DNA from: Naegleria lovaniensis
Lineage: Eukaryota > Heterolobosea > Eutetramitea > Acrasida > Naegleriidae
Length of the DNA: 64,000 nucleotides
Reading direction: 5' to 3'
Assembly: GCF_003324165.1 (NCBI RefSeq)
Contig: NW_025407851.1
Location: 372,001-436,000 of the forward strand
Each line of letters begins with the position of its first letter. Position 1 is the first letter of the stretch. This document shows, in pieces, positions 51,052-61,519 of the stretch. Position numbers and translations under genes: made by a program. A model generated the notes under the pieces. The model did no database searches. It saw only the letters and a program-made list of their open reading frames with translations, and was not told where the DNA came from.

Positions 51052-54000
51052 ATGTTTCATGCTGAGTCCAGCGATTGTCCCATTCGCACACACGAGGAAG
51101 AAGAACGGTTGCTCTCTCTCAAGAGAAAGAGAGAGCTATTGCAAGATCAGGACAATACATACACGAAATCCAAGCTGAGCTCCAGCGTAGAGGAAGGAGA
51201 ACAAGGGTCAGCCTCCGAGGATGATGGCATTATTCGAAATCATGATCATTTGAAAAAAGTGAAAAAATTCAATCATCACAGCAATGATGAAACATTGGAT
51301 TTAAAATACTTGTTATTGCAACACTATGAAGATAATTTTCCAAAGCATGGAGCCAATGTATTTGCTGAACAAGTTCATCAGGAGTTGGATGATGATACAA
51401 GTAGTGAAGGCAGCAATGAAGATGAGAAGTTTAATCAAATTTGGCGCGTTCGTAAGATTAGACACTTTCTGTCATCTCTGATTCTTGGCATTCAGAATTG
51501 GACCAGTGCAGATTCATTGAAGTGTTTGGAAATGCATTCAGATCAGACCTCTTCAAAATGTGACACAATGCACTTGCCAACAAATGATGATACATCTCGT
51601 AGCATTGGTGAAGACGATGTCACGAAGAAGGAGCATGTAATCAAACTGTTCTCCGAACTGTTTACAAAGAGAGAAATGATCGAATCCATTTCACTTTTTC
51701 TGGCAGACAGAATGGTAAAACGATGTCAGATACATGACGAAGAGTTTATCAAAAATCTGATTCGATCAAATTTGAGATTTGAAGATGAACAGAATTTTGA
51801 TGGTGTTGGTTGGGATCTAACAGGAAAAACGTACAACACGCCAGAAAATTGGATCAAATATATTCTGCCACAAATTCTCAAAGACCAGCGTGAGGAGAAT
51901 TTATTAAGCGACAATACTGAAGAAGGTAATTCTGAAAAATTGCCAAGTATTTCAGAAATTGATCCAGGAAAAGAAGAAATATTGCGATACTCCTTCCTTG
52001 ATGCATTCTACTTGTCACCTTCTATTTTGTACCAAGATTATGATATTGGAGATGAAATTCATCAAGAGCAAGAGTTGACCTATTCGGTCGAGAGTTTCGA
52101 GGATCTTTCTGATTATGAAGACGTTTACGTTAGCTCGTATCTGTTCAACAAAACATTGGCTGATGAAAAAGATTTTGGAAGCAATTATGAACCTCCTTTT
52201 GTTGAAATTTGCTTACAAGATGCTACACCTGAAAATGCACGAGATCATCCTTTCCTTAGTATTCTTGAAAAAACCATGAGAATGCGTGTCAAGGGGTCGC
52301 TTCATCATGAAGAGCATCAAGATATTGAGGTGTCACTCATGAGACTTGGCGTCTCCTTAATGATTCTCGACTGCTTAAATCAGGAGCTCATTTACTTACT
52401 TCACCGCACCACTGAAGAACAATATCAAAGGGAAAGTAGACCATTGATAAGATATGTTTTAGATCAATTCATTGATGAGAATGGTGCGAATTATTTATTG
52501 ACTGGCAATGCTTCGGTTTCAGTAATCGAGGGACAATTGGCTGAATACACTGATTTGGAAGGAATCACCAAAGACTTGAAAAGAACATTTTCTGACCCAT
52601 TTTGCCATGACTCAGATAGTGAGGAAATTTCAGATCGAGATTCAGATGATTATGATTCATTCGATGAAGGAGAGGACAACAATATCATTGAAAACTATTC
52701 AATGAGATATCGTGGACACATGATACAAGTGGATGATACCACTAACACACGTCATCCTCTATGGTATACTCATCATACTCCATCATCCACTTTGAAAATG
52801 TACAGAAAAAGCAAATTGTTCAACTCTGACACCGTACCAACCAGTATAGCAAGTTGTGAAGACTGGTTGTACCATGGCGTAGGAGAAGAGAGCACCAGCG
52901 TGGCAGACGAAGAATGGGTCACTTTTTATAAAAATGTAAGTTTGAAAATAGGAGTGACATGTTAGAAAATAATAACATGGGCAATGACATTAGTTCCAAC
53001 CTCAAAACGGTGAAGATAATCACATTCAATCGTTGGATCATGTTTTTGAGACCAGTATCGATGAAGAGCATCAGAACCCTGAAAGTGATTCACTTCATGT
53101 GGATTTAATGAGATTAATGCGCCAGGCTGGAATTCTTTCATGCAACGAAGGAAGTATCCTCGAAGGATTCTTTATTCTTAAAAGCTTTATTGGAAAAATT
53201 ATTGAATACTTGCAAATAACGAAGGAAAATAACTTTGTAGACAAGGACGATGTCATTTGCGCTATCAAGGCATTAGGTCTAGGTAAATTGTATTCACCAC
53301 CTAGGCTTTGTGAATTCATGCAGAGTGTGTTTACAAATTTGGAGCCACAATTCAAGTCACAACCTTCTATTGCACCAACCAATTTTTCTGAAGTGATTTA
53401 TGAAGATTTGAACACATTTTTTGAAAATACCAATCTGGAAGAGCTCGACCAAACAGAGGACATTGAATACAATTTATGTGACTATGATACATTGGTGAAT
53501 AACAACACAATGGCTGATGATATTACACATTTCCTCAATGAGGATGATCCATCTTACAATGATAGCTATATTGTGAACTCTCAGTCTGACAAGATTGGTG
53601 TGTACACTCCTTTGATTCGTAGCAGATGTCCCTCATTGTACAACGACTTCTTCAGCACACCAGAAATGCGCTCCAAAGGTTTAGACATTTCATTGGTTAG
53701 GGATCGTTTAATATTAGAAAAATTTGAAAATATTTGTTTGGAACCTGACGTTGTATTTGCATGGATTGAAAATATTTATCTTGGAGTTTTAGAAAATATG
53801 TTTGACAAGACAGTTGAAGAAGCCAAGTACACAACACTCAATGCCTTGTTCTCAATTTGGAAGCCTCATGTTCATGCGATGGAAAAGCGTTTTATTGATG
53901 ACGAGGACACAATTGAACAGTCACAATCTGGAACTCCTTTCGAGTATTTATTAGACAGGATCGATCATCATGACAAATGTTACACTCTCAATGTATTGTG

Positions 54001-55525
54001 GAAAGATGACGAATCTAAAGATTTCACACTATTTATTCCCATTGAAGAGAGCAATACACAACAAACGAACGATTCAGAGCAGCAAAAATCTCACCTCGAT
54101 AATGAACTTGTTGTTCAACAGTCATCCAAGCACAGAATTGAATGCAAAGTCCACAAATTTATTCTTTCTTCTCGTTCACCTTATTTCAAACAATTAATGA
54201 AAGGAACATTTAGTGAAAAACAAGCCACAGAGTACAATGTTGGAGACTTTATCAGCACTGAGAAAACATTACAACTATTTGTGTACTACTTGTACCACAA
54301 TTATCTTCAAACTCCAACTTTGCCGCACACCCATCCAGATTTTTCGCAAGTATTTTCAAATGATATGGCAGATGTTATTGAAAAAAGTCATCAAATCAAC
54401 ACTTACCATACCTATGAAGAAGAAGATGACGAACAAAGTGACAATACAATGGAAGAAAGTGATGCAGAAATTGGAGACAGTAAAGAAGAAAGCAACACCA
54501 TGGATCATGGAGATGATGTCCTTTCTGATGGACAAAACGAAATTCAAAATGTCATTGTGGCAACAACAGGACAAATTTCATCAATGGCTCTCAACGAAAA
54601 TGACCACGAGAAGAATATAAATTGTGGTGAATCAGAATTACAAGAAGAAGAAACAACTAGATCTCATAATGAGGAAAAAGAAAGGAGTTCATCCCCCAAG
54701 TCGCATGGCTCAGAAGAAAATCTCGAGTTATTGAACAGTTCTGTTCAAAGTGAAGCAGAGACAAATGACAATCCAGTGGATGGAAGAAGTGACGACTCTG
54801 TTCAAAAAGAAGACACAGCATTGTCACAAGCCAAAACAACAACAGAGAGTATCATGGATATTTATACCAACTTGGAATTATTTCAAACAGCAGACTTTTT
54901 CATGGTTCAAGGTTTGAAAGATTTAGCAGAGCATAATATTGGTCACTTGATTTGTGATGAGAATGTCATTGAACTTCTCAATCTGGTACTGGAAAACACG
55001 AATTTTTCCAAGTTGTTCACAACCATTGATGCCTATTTGCTTTCTTCATCGAATATTGAGTCGATCACCAATGATATTGCGCAATCTGAGGAAATGGTTC
55101 AATATTACACCTCACTTTCCGGACCAATCACCCGAGAGAATGTAATGGACAGATTGAGATACGTTTTTGGAGTCTTGGATAAAGTTAATTACAGTGATCC
55201 CAACAACAATCATCAGCATGCAGAAGAGAAATCTACAACACTGCTGCTCCATGAATTATATGTTCAACGGCTTGCATCCTTCCACAAGCAAAAACTGGTT
55301 TGGTTTGTTGTGCGCAATTTTGATTTATTTTCACACGATCAGTTAGCCTTAAAAGAACTTAGTGAGATACCGTGCACCTTGATCACTGATCAAAAGAAAA
55401 CCAATGTATTGAAAGTAGTAGAATGGCTATGTGATCGATATGGTTACACTTTTGAGCTCATCGAACATTCATCAATGCCTAGCTCCCAAACAATTACCAC
55501 TCCTTTGACTGAAACAAGTGAATAA
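51052..55525 (+). CDS. Large BTB-domain protein with the BTB fold split by an acidic insert
   Basis: Two exons, 51052-52935 and 52994-55525 (donor GTAAGT, acceptor TTAG, phase 0), 1471 residues, in a 58-bp intron model. The BTB/POZ core starts at about 1010 (CKVHKFILSSRSPYFKQLM), continues through a strand-helix (TLQLFVYYLYHNYL) and is then interrupted by a strongly acidic insertion of about 175 residues. It resumes at about 1245 (NLELFQTADFFMVQGLKDLAEHNI), the usual second half. The upstream about 1000 residues are acidic with scattered ordered helices and no ankyrin, Kelch or RCC1 repeats that I can see. BTB proteins often serve as cullin-3 adaptors; that is a family inference. Start ATG after eight A's. 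Confidence 0.8.
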
Positions 55526-55582
55526 GTTAATGATGGGATGTGATGAAGTCTTTGAATCAGGGCATGATAAAAATCATTGATA

Positions 55583-56376
55583 CTACTTTTCCAATGCTTC
55601 CTTCTTCTTTTTGAGTCTCTCAATAACATCTGCAAAATCTGAATTTGTGTTTTGGCCACTATCAGTAATTGCTGCACTAATACTATCCAGCTCGTCGCCT
55701 GATAAATCACAATCTCTAGCTTTGAGCATTGCTTCATAATTGGTGGCACATTGTTTAAAAAGTGCAGTCTTGGTTTTGTTGTTTTTTGCAGTGTCAAAAT
55801 CTGGTAAATCTTCCACGAGCTTCAAAAGCTTGTTAAGAAAGCTGGAGAAATGACAAATTCAGAATTGAATACAGAGTTAGTGAGCCACATGCACATGGCT
55901 CGAATCATACAGCGTACTTACTCACACATTAAATGCCAGTTTTGACCATCCTTCACTTCCTTAATTTTTTCACTGACTCCTTTTTTGAAAGCTGTCAAAC
56001 ATGGCTTGACTCGTTTAAATGCATAATCATCTCGATTGGATCCATATTTTGCACGCGGAAAAGCCTTTTGAATGTTACGATGCAAAATGTTCAATTCATT
56101 CACGACGTTATTAATATTTTGATCAGGACACACAGTCAACACATCTGCTTCAATTTCTCCATACTTTTCTGGGAATCTATGTGGTAGTTGCTCCGTAATC
56201 AAAACAATAATTTGTTCCTTTTCCAATGAATGTAATTTCTTGGCTAAATTCACTTGTTTTGTTTTTTTCTTTGCAGATGATCCCGATGCTGCCGACGTTG
56301 ATTTTCTCTTTTTTGCTGGTGATGATTCCACTTCGGGTTGAGTGGGTGTGCTAGAGGAAGCCGATGCATCTGACAT
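55583..56376 (-). CDS. Cut8/Sts1-like nuclear proteasome tethering factor
   Basis: Two exons, 56376-55922 and 55841-55583 (donor GTAAGT, acceptor TCCAG), 237 residues. The N-terminus is Ser/Lys-rich with AKKRKS and AKKKTK nuclear signals. It is followed by a helical domain with LHSLEKEQIIVLITEQL, an NELNILHRNIQKAFPRAKYG stretch and YAFKRVKPCLTAFKKGV, then a helix leading into LPDFDTAKNNKTKTALFKQC. These blocks, in this order, fit the Cut8/Sts1 six-helix domain, which anchors 26S proteasomes to the nuclear envelope in yeasts. Cut8 proteins are well known only from fungi and a few other lineages. The start follows seven A's (MSDASAS). Family assignment is by pattern, not alignment. Confidence 0.68.
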
Positions 56377-56732
56377 TTTTTTTGTATTTGAAAATAAATA
56401 CAAAACTAAAGTGCATAGTTTACGAATTACGTTCCAACAATTAAATTGTTCCAAATCTTCATTGTTTTTAAATAATCATTTGCTTTACATTGGTTTTCAA
56501 TGTTCAAAATTCATTTAAAAACCAAATGTTCAAAAGCATTTCACGGCGTTTGTGCATTCCTAAAAAAAATACAATTTTCAATGCACTTGATCTCACGGCC
56601 TTAAATCCAACAAATTGTTCAGAGCAATTTTCAGACTTGCATAGCAAACACAATTCTTGTTTGCAATTACCAATTTCCGAGAAGGGAATATAAACCTCTC
56701 TGAAATATTGGATGAATTCAGAAACATCCGAT
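56377..56732. other. Intergenic, nothing supported
   Basis: About 355 bp between the Cut8-like start and the 3' end of the next minus-strand gene. Open frames on both strands (plus 56,490-56,693; minus 56,749-56,504) overlap each other and lack start context and domains. AT-rich, presumably promoter of the Cut8-like gene. Confidence 0.5.
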
Positions 56733-57494
56733 TCAATGCATTTTTCCACCAGGTCTAAAATAGGTCACATTGGTCAAAGCAGTCGTTCGACTGGACCATC
56801 CCAATGCGGATACATGCGAAGGAGCTGTTCTTGGAGCTGCTCTCAATGGGGGAGTTTGCATTAAGGCTTGAATACGTTGTTCAATCATTGCTTCTTGTGA
56901 GTGATTTTGATCCAAGACCAATGTTGTTGAGTTTGTTGATGATTCCATTTCATCGGATTGATGCTCTTGAGTCTGTTTGATCATCATCTTTTTCATCAGT
57001 TTTTCTCGATTTCTCTTGGCACGATTCTGAATGGTTCGGATACGTTGCAATTCCTCTCGTTGCTCGCGATGGAATTGAGTTTGAATGGAATTGATGGAAT
57101 CCGATGATTTTGGAGGATCATAAAAACCATTCTCTGGATTCATCTTGGGATACACGAGAGAGAAGGTGGATTCAAATTGAATCACAGAGGATGATGATCC
57201 GACACTCAACAATGAATGATGATCCTTCCTTTCATCATTCCATCTCGTATTAAATAAAAACCGTTTCCGATTTCTTCCTGTACGATCCTTCTTTCTATTG
57301 CGTTGATTATCATGAAGAATGGATGTGGTAGTCGTGTAAAAGAAAGGAGGTGGTTGAGGTGTTTGTCCTGGAACTTGTGGTGGTGGCGGTGGATTGGCCA
57401 AGGAATGAATTTGACGAGCCTGTTTGGCTGTTATGTGTTTTGAGGGAACGAAAGCGGTTTGGAATCGAACCTTTCCAGCGCCGAGATTGCTCAT
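56733..57494 (-). CDS. Unknown basic low-complexity protein
   Basis: 253 residues from the first ATG at 57,494 (MSNLGAGKVRF); the frame is open to about 57,551 but without an ATG, so an upstream exon is possible. Pro-rich (NPPPPPQVPGQTPQPPPFF), then an Arg/Lys-rich stretch (RKKDRTGRNRKRFLFNTRW), a basic helix (REQREELQRIRTIQNRAKRN) and a conserved-looking end SALGWSSRTTALTNVTYF followed by RPGGKMH. Not recognised. The final motif looks like a short interaction element; the basic parts suggest nucleic-acid or cytoskeleton binding. Confidence 0.55.
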   Translation of the reverse strand: MSNLGAGKVRFQTAFVPSKHITAKQARQIHSLANPPPPPQVPGQTPQPPPFFYTTTTSILHDNQRNRKKDRTGRNRKRFLFNTRWNDERKDHHSLLSVGSSSSVIQFESTFSLVYPKMNPENGFYDPPKSSDSINSIQTQFHREQREELQRIRTIQNRAKRNREKLMKKMMIKQTQEHQSDEMESSTNSTTLVLDQNHSQEAMIEQRIQALMQTPPLRAAPRTAPSHVSALGWSSRTTALTNVTYFRPGGKMH

Positions 57495-57809
57495 GGGTTT
57501 TTTGTCGTGTTGTTGTTGTTGTCTTTTTCTTGGGGAGTGTTTATCAGTCAAGAATGAAATGCCAGAAAATGAAAGAATGTCGTTCTATTTTTGTCATCCA
57601 ATCGGAAAACTGCAATTTCCATCTTGTTCACATGATGACCTTCTCTTATGCTTTTTCAGCACAAAACAGTGTTTGAAACACTGAGCAGGACGAAAAACAT
57701 GTTCATGAGGCTGTAACACTGCTCCCTTAAATTTAACAAGACATTTGTTTCGAACCAACGTTACATCCCACTCTGGGATGACACAATAAGGTCAAAAAAA
57801 TTACAAAAA
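57495..57809. other. Divergent intergenic region upstream of adenylate kinase
   Basis: About 315 bp between a minus-strand gene and the plus-strand adenylate kinase gene. Contains GTTGTTGTTGTC and an A-rich run just before the kinase ATG. Short open frames here (57,350-57,684) have no coding support. Confidence 0.5.
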
Positions 57810-59028
57810 ATGAACAAGTCTGCCTCTGTTGTCTTCCGAAAGATCGCTACGAGATCATCCTCTTCCCTCATCGTATCGACTCATCAATCCAGAAATTTCT
57901 CATCCCAATGCTCTTCTAATTTTGCTGAACAAAGTACTTTCAAGAAGGGTGTTTTGCTTGTTGGTAGACCTGGTGCAGGAAAGGTATGTGTTTTTTGTGA
58001 ATGTGGTTGGAGTGTGGGCTGATCGTGCGTGTGTGGTGAACAAATTTGACATTTTGGATCCACACAATGATTGGAATGAAAAACATCACATGATGGGTTT
58101 GCTTTTGTTTGTGCGTGTGTATGATACCATGTGATGATGAATTTCTTTATTTCCATGATGACATCATCACTCTGATTTTACAACGTTGAACTGTTAATGA
58201 TGGAATTTTATGGATCATTTGATGATTAACTCTTGGTACATTCCATATCATCATACCAACTATTCCATTGTACATATACCAAAAATTCATCACACCCAAC
58301 ATGCCTTGTCGTGAAATGAAAAATTATGAAAAACCCGAATTGAATTTCGAATGTATTCATTGTTGAAAAACACACACACAATATAGGGAACTTATGCAAG
58401 TCGTGCTGCTGAACAATTAAACATTCCTCACATTGCTGCCGGAGACATTATCAGAGAAGAGATCAAGAACAAGACCAAGATTGGTTTGGAGATGCAATCC
58501 TACACTTCCAAGGGTGCTTTGGTTCCTGATGAATTGGTCATTGATCTCTTGGTGAACAAGATCACTCAGAGTGTTGCTGGAACTGGAAAGGGTTTCATCT
58601 TGGACGGATTCCCACGTACCATTAGTCAAGCCATTAAACTTGACTCACTCTCCGACAAGATTAAACTCGATCTCGTTCTCAACTTGCATCAAGATGAGGA
58701 TATTATCATTGCCAAGATTAGTAACAGAAGAGTTTGCTCCAATTGTGGTCAAGTCTACAATTTTGCTCACATCAAGAGAGATGGTTTGGACATGCCTCCA
58801 TTGGTTCCAAAGGTTGAGGGAATTTGTGATGGTTGCGGAGCTAAGGACTCACTTGTTCAAAGAGATGACGATCGTGAAGAAGTTGTACAAAAGAGACTTG
58901 TTGAATATGACAAATTAACTTCTCCATTGTTGGAATTCTATCAAAAGAAGGGTCTCCTCAAGACTTTTGTTGTCAATGGTGGTGCTAAGGCATTGATGCC
59001 ATCATTCCTCAAAGTTCTCACTGAATAA
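57810..59028 (+). CDS. Adenylate kinase with zinc-type LID, mitochondrial signal likely
   Basis: Two exons, 57810-57983 and 58387-59028 (donor GTATGT, acceptor ATATAG, phase 0), 271 residues. Catalyses ATP + AMP <-> 2 ADP. The P-loop is GRPGAGK|GTY: the 403-nt intron falls exactly between the P-loop Lys58 and the following Gly-Thr. Then come AAGDIIREEI (AMP site), GFILDGFPRTISQA and a LID with four cysteines (CSNCGQVYN…CDGCGAKD) that would hold a structural zinc, as in Gram-positive-type enzymes, followed by RDDDREEVVQKRL. The N-terminal about 45 residues are Ser/Arg-rich with no acidic residue until the FAEQ stretch (VFRKIATRSSSS), a typical mitochondrial presequence. The long intron contains no gene I can see. 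Confidence 0.93.
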
Positions 59029-59368
59029 GTTAATGGTCATGTCCAACATTTACAAAGAAGAAAATATTTAAGGCCATGATTTATGGAATAAATATTACGA
59101 GGGAATCACAAAATGTCTTTGATTCACTTGTTACATTGTTAATGAAGCATGTGTCCTTGTTCTCGATTGTTATTGAGCTCATTGTTGCGCAGCTGTGAAT
59201 TTTCAAAGGAAGGTATAACACAGTCATTATGAGATCTCACGGGGCATGGTTGGAGAAAAACGAAGGCATGGAAATTGTAAACATTTTGAACTCTCCTGGT
59301 CTTCGGCCTTACTTTACCTCGTCATACTTCCAACTTGGTCCACTCAACTTACAACACTCGGCAAAAAA
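59029..59368. other. Intergenic, 3' flank of adenylate kinase and leader of the next gene
   Basis: About 340 bp. The frame of the downstream gene is open from 59,246, but the stretch before 59,369 (ATG at 59,246 and others) lacks the A-run context, so it is probably the leader. Confidence 0.45.
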
Positions 59369-60514
59369 ATGGCAATCTTTGACTCACTTGTTTCTTCACT
59401 GATTTTACAATATTCTCATCATTCGGAATGGGAAGTTTTACAACCCAATTTAATCAGTAAAACTTTTCATCAGTGCTTCCAGTCCGAAGAATTTGCTCGA
59501 GAATATTTACGAAATTTATTTTCATTAAATGAACGACAAGCTATAAAATTAAATGAAATGATTCAGTGCGCGAATCAATTCTTTCATTCCAACAATCAAG
59601 AAGAAGAAGAAACAAACTTCAAGCCAAACAAGAAGAAGAGAAAACACTCTAAAAAGAATGAAAAGCAAAACGACAAATATAGTTATTGGTCCATTCTTAA
59701 AATGTTTGTCAAGTTACAAAACAGAAATCATGTCAAGCAAATGAATGAACATTTTACCAAGTACAACTCTTTGGCGATGGAATTTCCTCAAATCGTGCCA
59801 TCCCCAGAATTAGCGCAATGGAAATCAAACAAAGCTACTAATTATCTTGAAACCATTGAAAAATTAGTGCAAATAGAACAGCAACAAGTGGCATTGTTGG
59901 AAAGAATGAAAAAGTTTTTCTCAACAATAGAAACCTCTACCGATGACAGAATTTCTTCAAACATTTCGCACAAAATATTCGGAACGTTGAAGGGACTATT
60001 TGTGACCAAATTTGCAAGAATATGTGATACTGATGACAAGAGGATGGAATTGGATTACGTTGTTTTTAGTGATTGTGGATTTCCATTAAGCATTTCCACC
60101 AAAGGTTCACACAATATTGACACCTATAGAAGTAACCATTTTTATTCTGAACAAGTTTTCATTCAGTCCAAGAACTTGTTTTTAAATTCATATTTCAGAA
60201 ATGAGCATGGTTATTGTGAGAGAGAATACCGTTCCATCCATGACGACAAATTACTCAATTTTGTAAAAGATGTATTCTTTGATACCGAATTGGCTCAAGG
60301 AGAAGAATCGGCTATTGACTTTGAATATGAATTGACGTTGTTACTGAGCTCATGGTTAAATGCTGGAATTCTATTGCCAGTGGATGTGTCAGTTTTAGAT
60401 GGCGATATTGACAAATTTTTCCCATTTTGTCTTGCTCCTAATGAAGACGATGATTTCATTGATGACGATTTTATTGATGATTCTGAAGTGAATGATGAGG
60501 AACTTAAAGTTTAA
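59369..60514 (+). CDS. Unknown protein with basic and acidic tracts
   Basis: 381 residues from the ATG at 59,369, which follows seven A's; the frame is open to 59,246 with another ATG. Not recognised. It has helical segments (FAREYLRNLFSLNERQAIKL), a lysine-rich nuclear-signal-like run (NKKKRKHSKKNEK), a coiled-coil-like helix (YLETIEKLVQIEQQQVALL), then a more ordered region with RMELDYVVFSDCGFPLSIST and a C-terminus of repeated DDDFIDD units. No enzyme motif. Possibly a nuclear scaffold or lineage-specific subunit. Confidence 0.68.
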   Translation: MAIFDSLVSSLILQYSHHSEWEVLQPNLISKTFHQCFQSEEFAREYLRNLFSLNERQAIKLNEMIQCANQFFHSNNQEEEETNFKPNKKKRKHSKKNEKQNDKYSYWSILKMFVKLQNRNHVKQMNEHFTKYNSLAMEFPQIVPSPELAQWKSNKATNYLETIEKLVQIEQQQVALLERMKKFFSTIETSTDDRISSNISHKIFGTLKGLFVTKFARICDTDDKRMELDYVVFSDCGFPLSISTKGSHNIDTYRSNHFYSEQVFIQSKNLFLNSYFRNEHGYCEREYRSIHDDKLLNFVKDVFFDTELAQGEESAIDFEYELTLLLSSWLNAGILLPVDVSVLDGDIDKFFPFCLAPNEDDDFIDDDFIDDSEVNDEELKV

Positions 60515-60685
60515 GGAAATTTCTTTTTCACAAGGGAAACTCTTCAATACACACACAACTAATAAATTTTGAACTCAACTTTGTATTCCATTTTGTCAAA
60601 ATTTTTGTCTTTTCGAATTGTTGTTGTCAGGCAAGATCCTTAATGCTAAAAATATCTCAAAATTGCGAAAATTAAAAGCAAAAAA

Positions 60686-61174
60686 ATGCCCTCCGATAAG
60701 AAAGACACTTCCGCGACAGCAACGACCCCATCCGAACAGAAAAATTTGGAAGAGCAAGACATTCTTGAAGATGATGATTTTGAAGAATTTGAAGATGAAA
60801 GTATGTATTTTTTTTGATGTATGATCATATGCGATTACGAAAAATCCATTTTGAAAATTATTAACGGATGATCGGATCATGAACTTGGCTTATACAATTT
60901 TTTAATACATTGCTGCATTGTGAATATTGACATGAATGTGATCGGAACATCTATATTGAATATAATCAATGTCTGCTTATCAATCAATTAATCAAAAAAT
61001 TACCTCATACTTTTCAATTAATTGAAAACCATATCAATAGATTGGGATATTAATCAAACAGAAGAACAAGAACAACTTGAATGGGAGGAAGATTGGGATG
61101 ATGAAGATGTTGATGATTTCTCAAAACAATTGCGTGAGGAGTTGAAGCGACACGAAATGCTAGATGAGCAATAA
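60686..61174 (+). CDS. SEM1: Sem1/DSS1, 26S proteasome lid subunit
   Basis: Two exons, 60686-60800 and 61041-61174 (donor GTATGT, acceptor AATAG, phase 1), 82 residues (family about 70-90). The acidic, Trp-containing segments are diagnostic: DDDFEEFEDE, then NWDINQTEEQEQLEWEEDWD in the second exon and a C-terminal helix DDFSKQLREELKRHEML. Sem1/DSS1 is an intrinsically disordered chaperone-like subunit of the proteasome lid and also of the TREX-2 and BRCA2 complexes. The intron splits the two acidic blocks. Start ATG follows six A's. Confidence 0.92.
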
Positions 61175-61519
61175 TTTCCTTTGGAAAATTCACTTCCCAG
61201 CAAGCATAAAGAATGTCACCACCAATTAAGCCACTTCCTCTGTGAAATACCAAGTCTTCCGTCCTAATCCCTTTTATTCTCCTCGATCCTGTAAGAATTA
61301 TTAAAAACAACTATTTCAATATTTATATCAAAAACTATTGAATTGTCATCAACTTTTGTTTGTGAAAAGGCCCAGCTTTATTTCAAATAACCACTTATCC
61401 ACAATTACAAGCTCCCAAATTTTCAAATGTCCTTTTTTGCCCGTTCGGAGTGAAAACGGCCTGATGTTCATAGTGGCAGCGGATACAGCTCACGTTCACT
61501 TGTGAGCACCTTTGTACTT
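61175..61519. other. Intergenic, convergent 3' ends
   Basis: About 345 bp between convergent genes. Holds the Sem1 3' UTR and the MYB 3' UTR; the minus-strand frame at 61,310-61,050 overlaps the Sem1 exon antisense and is a shadow. No RNA gene seen. Confidence 0.5.

Noticed and set aside
56504-56749. Minus-strand 81-codon frame overlapping the end of the 57-kb gene
   Set aside because: Overlaps the stop of the neighbouring gene in another frame and has no A-run start context or domain.
61050-61310. Minus-strand 86-codon frame
   Set aside because: Antisense to the Sem1 second exon and its 3' flank.
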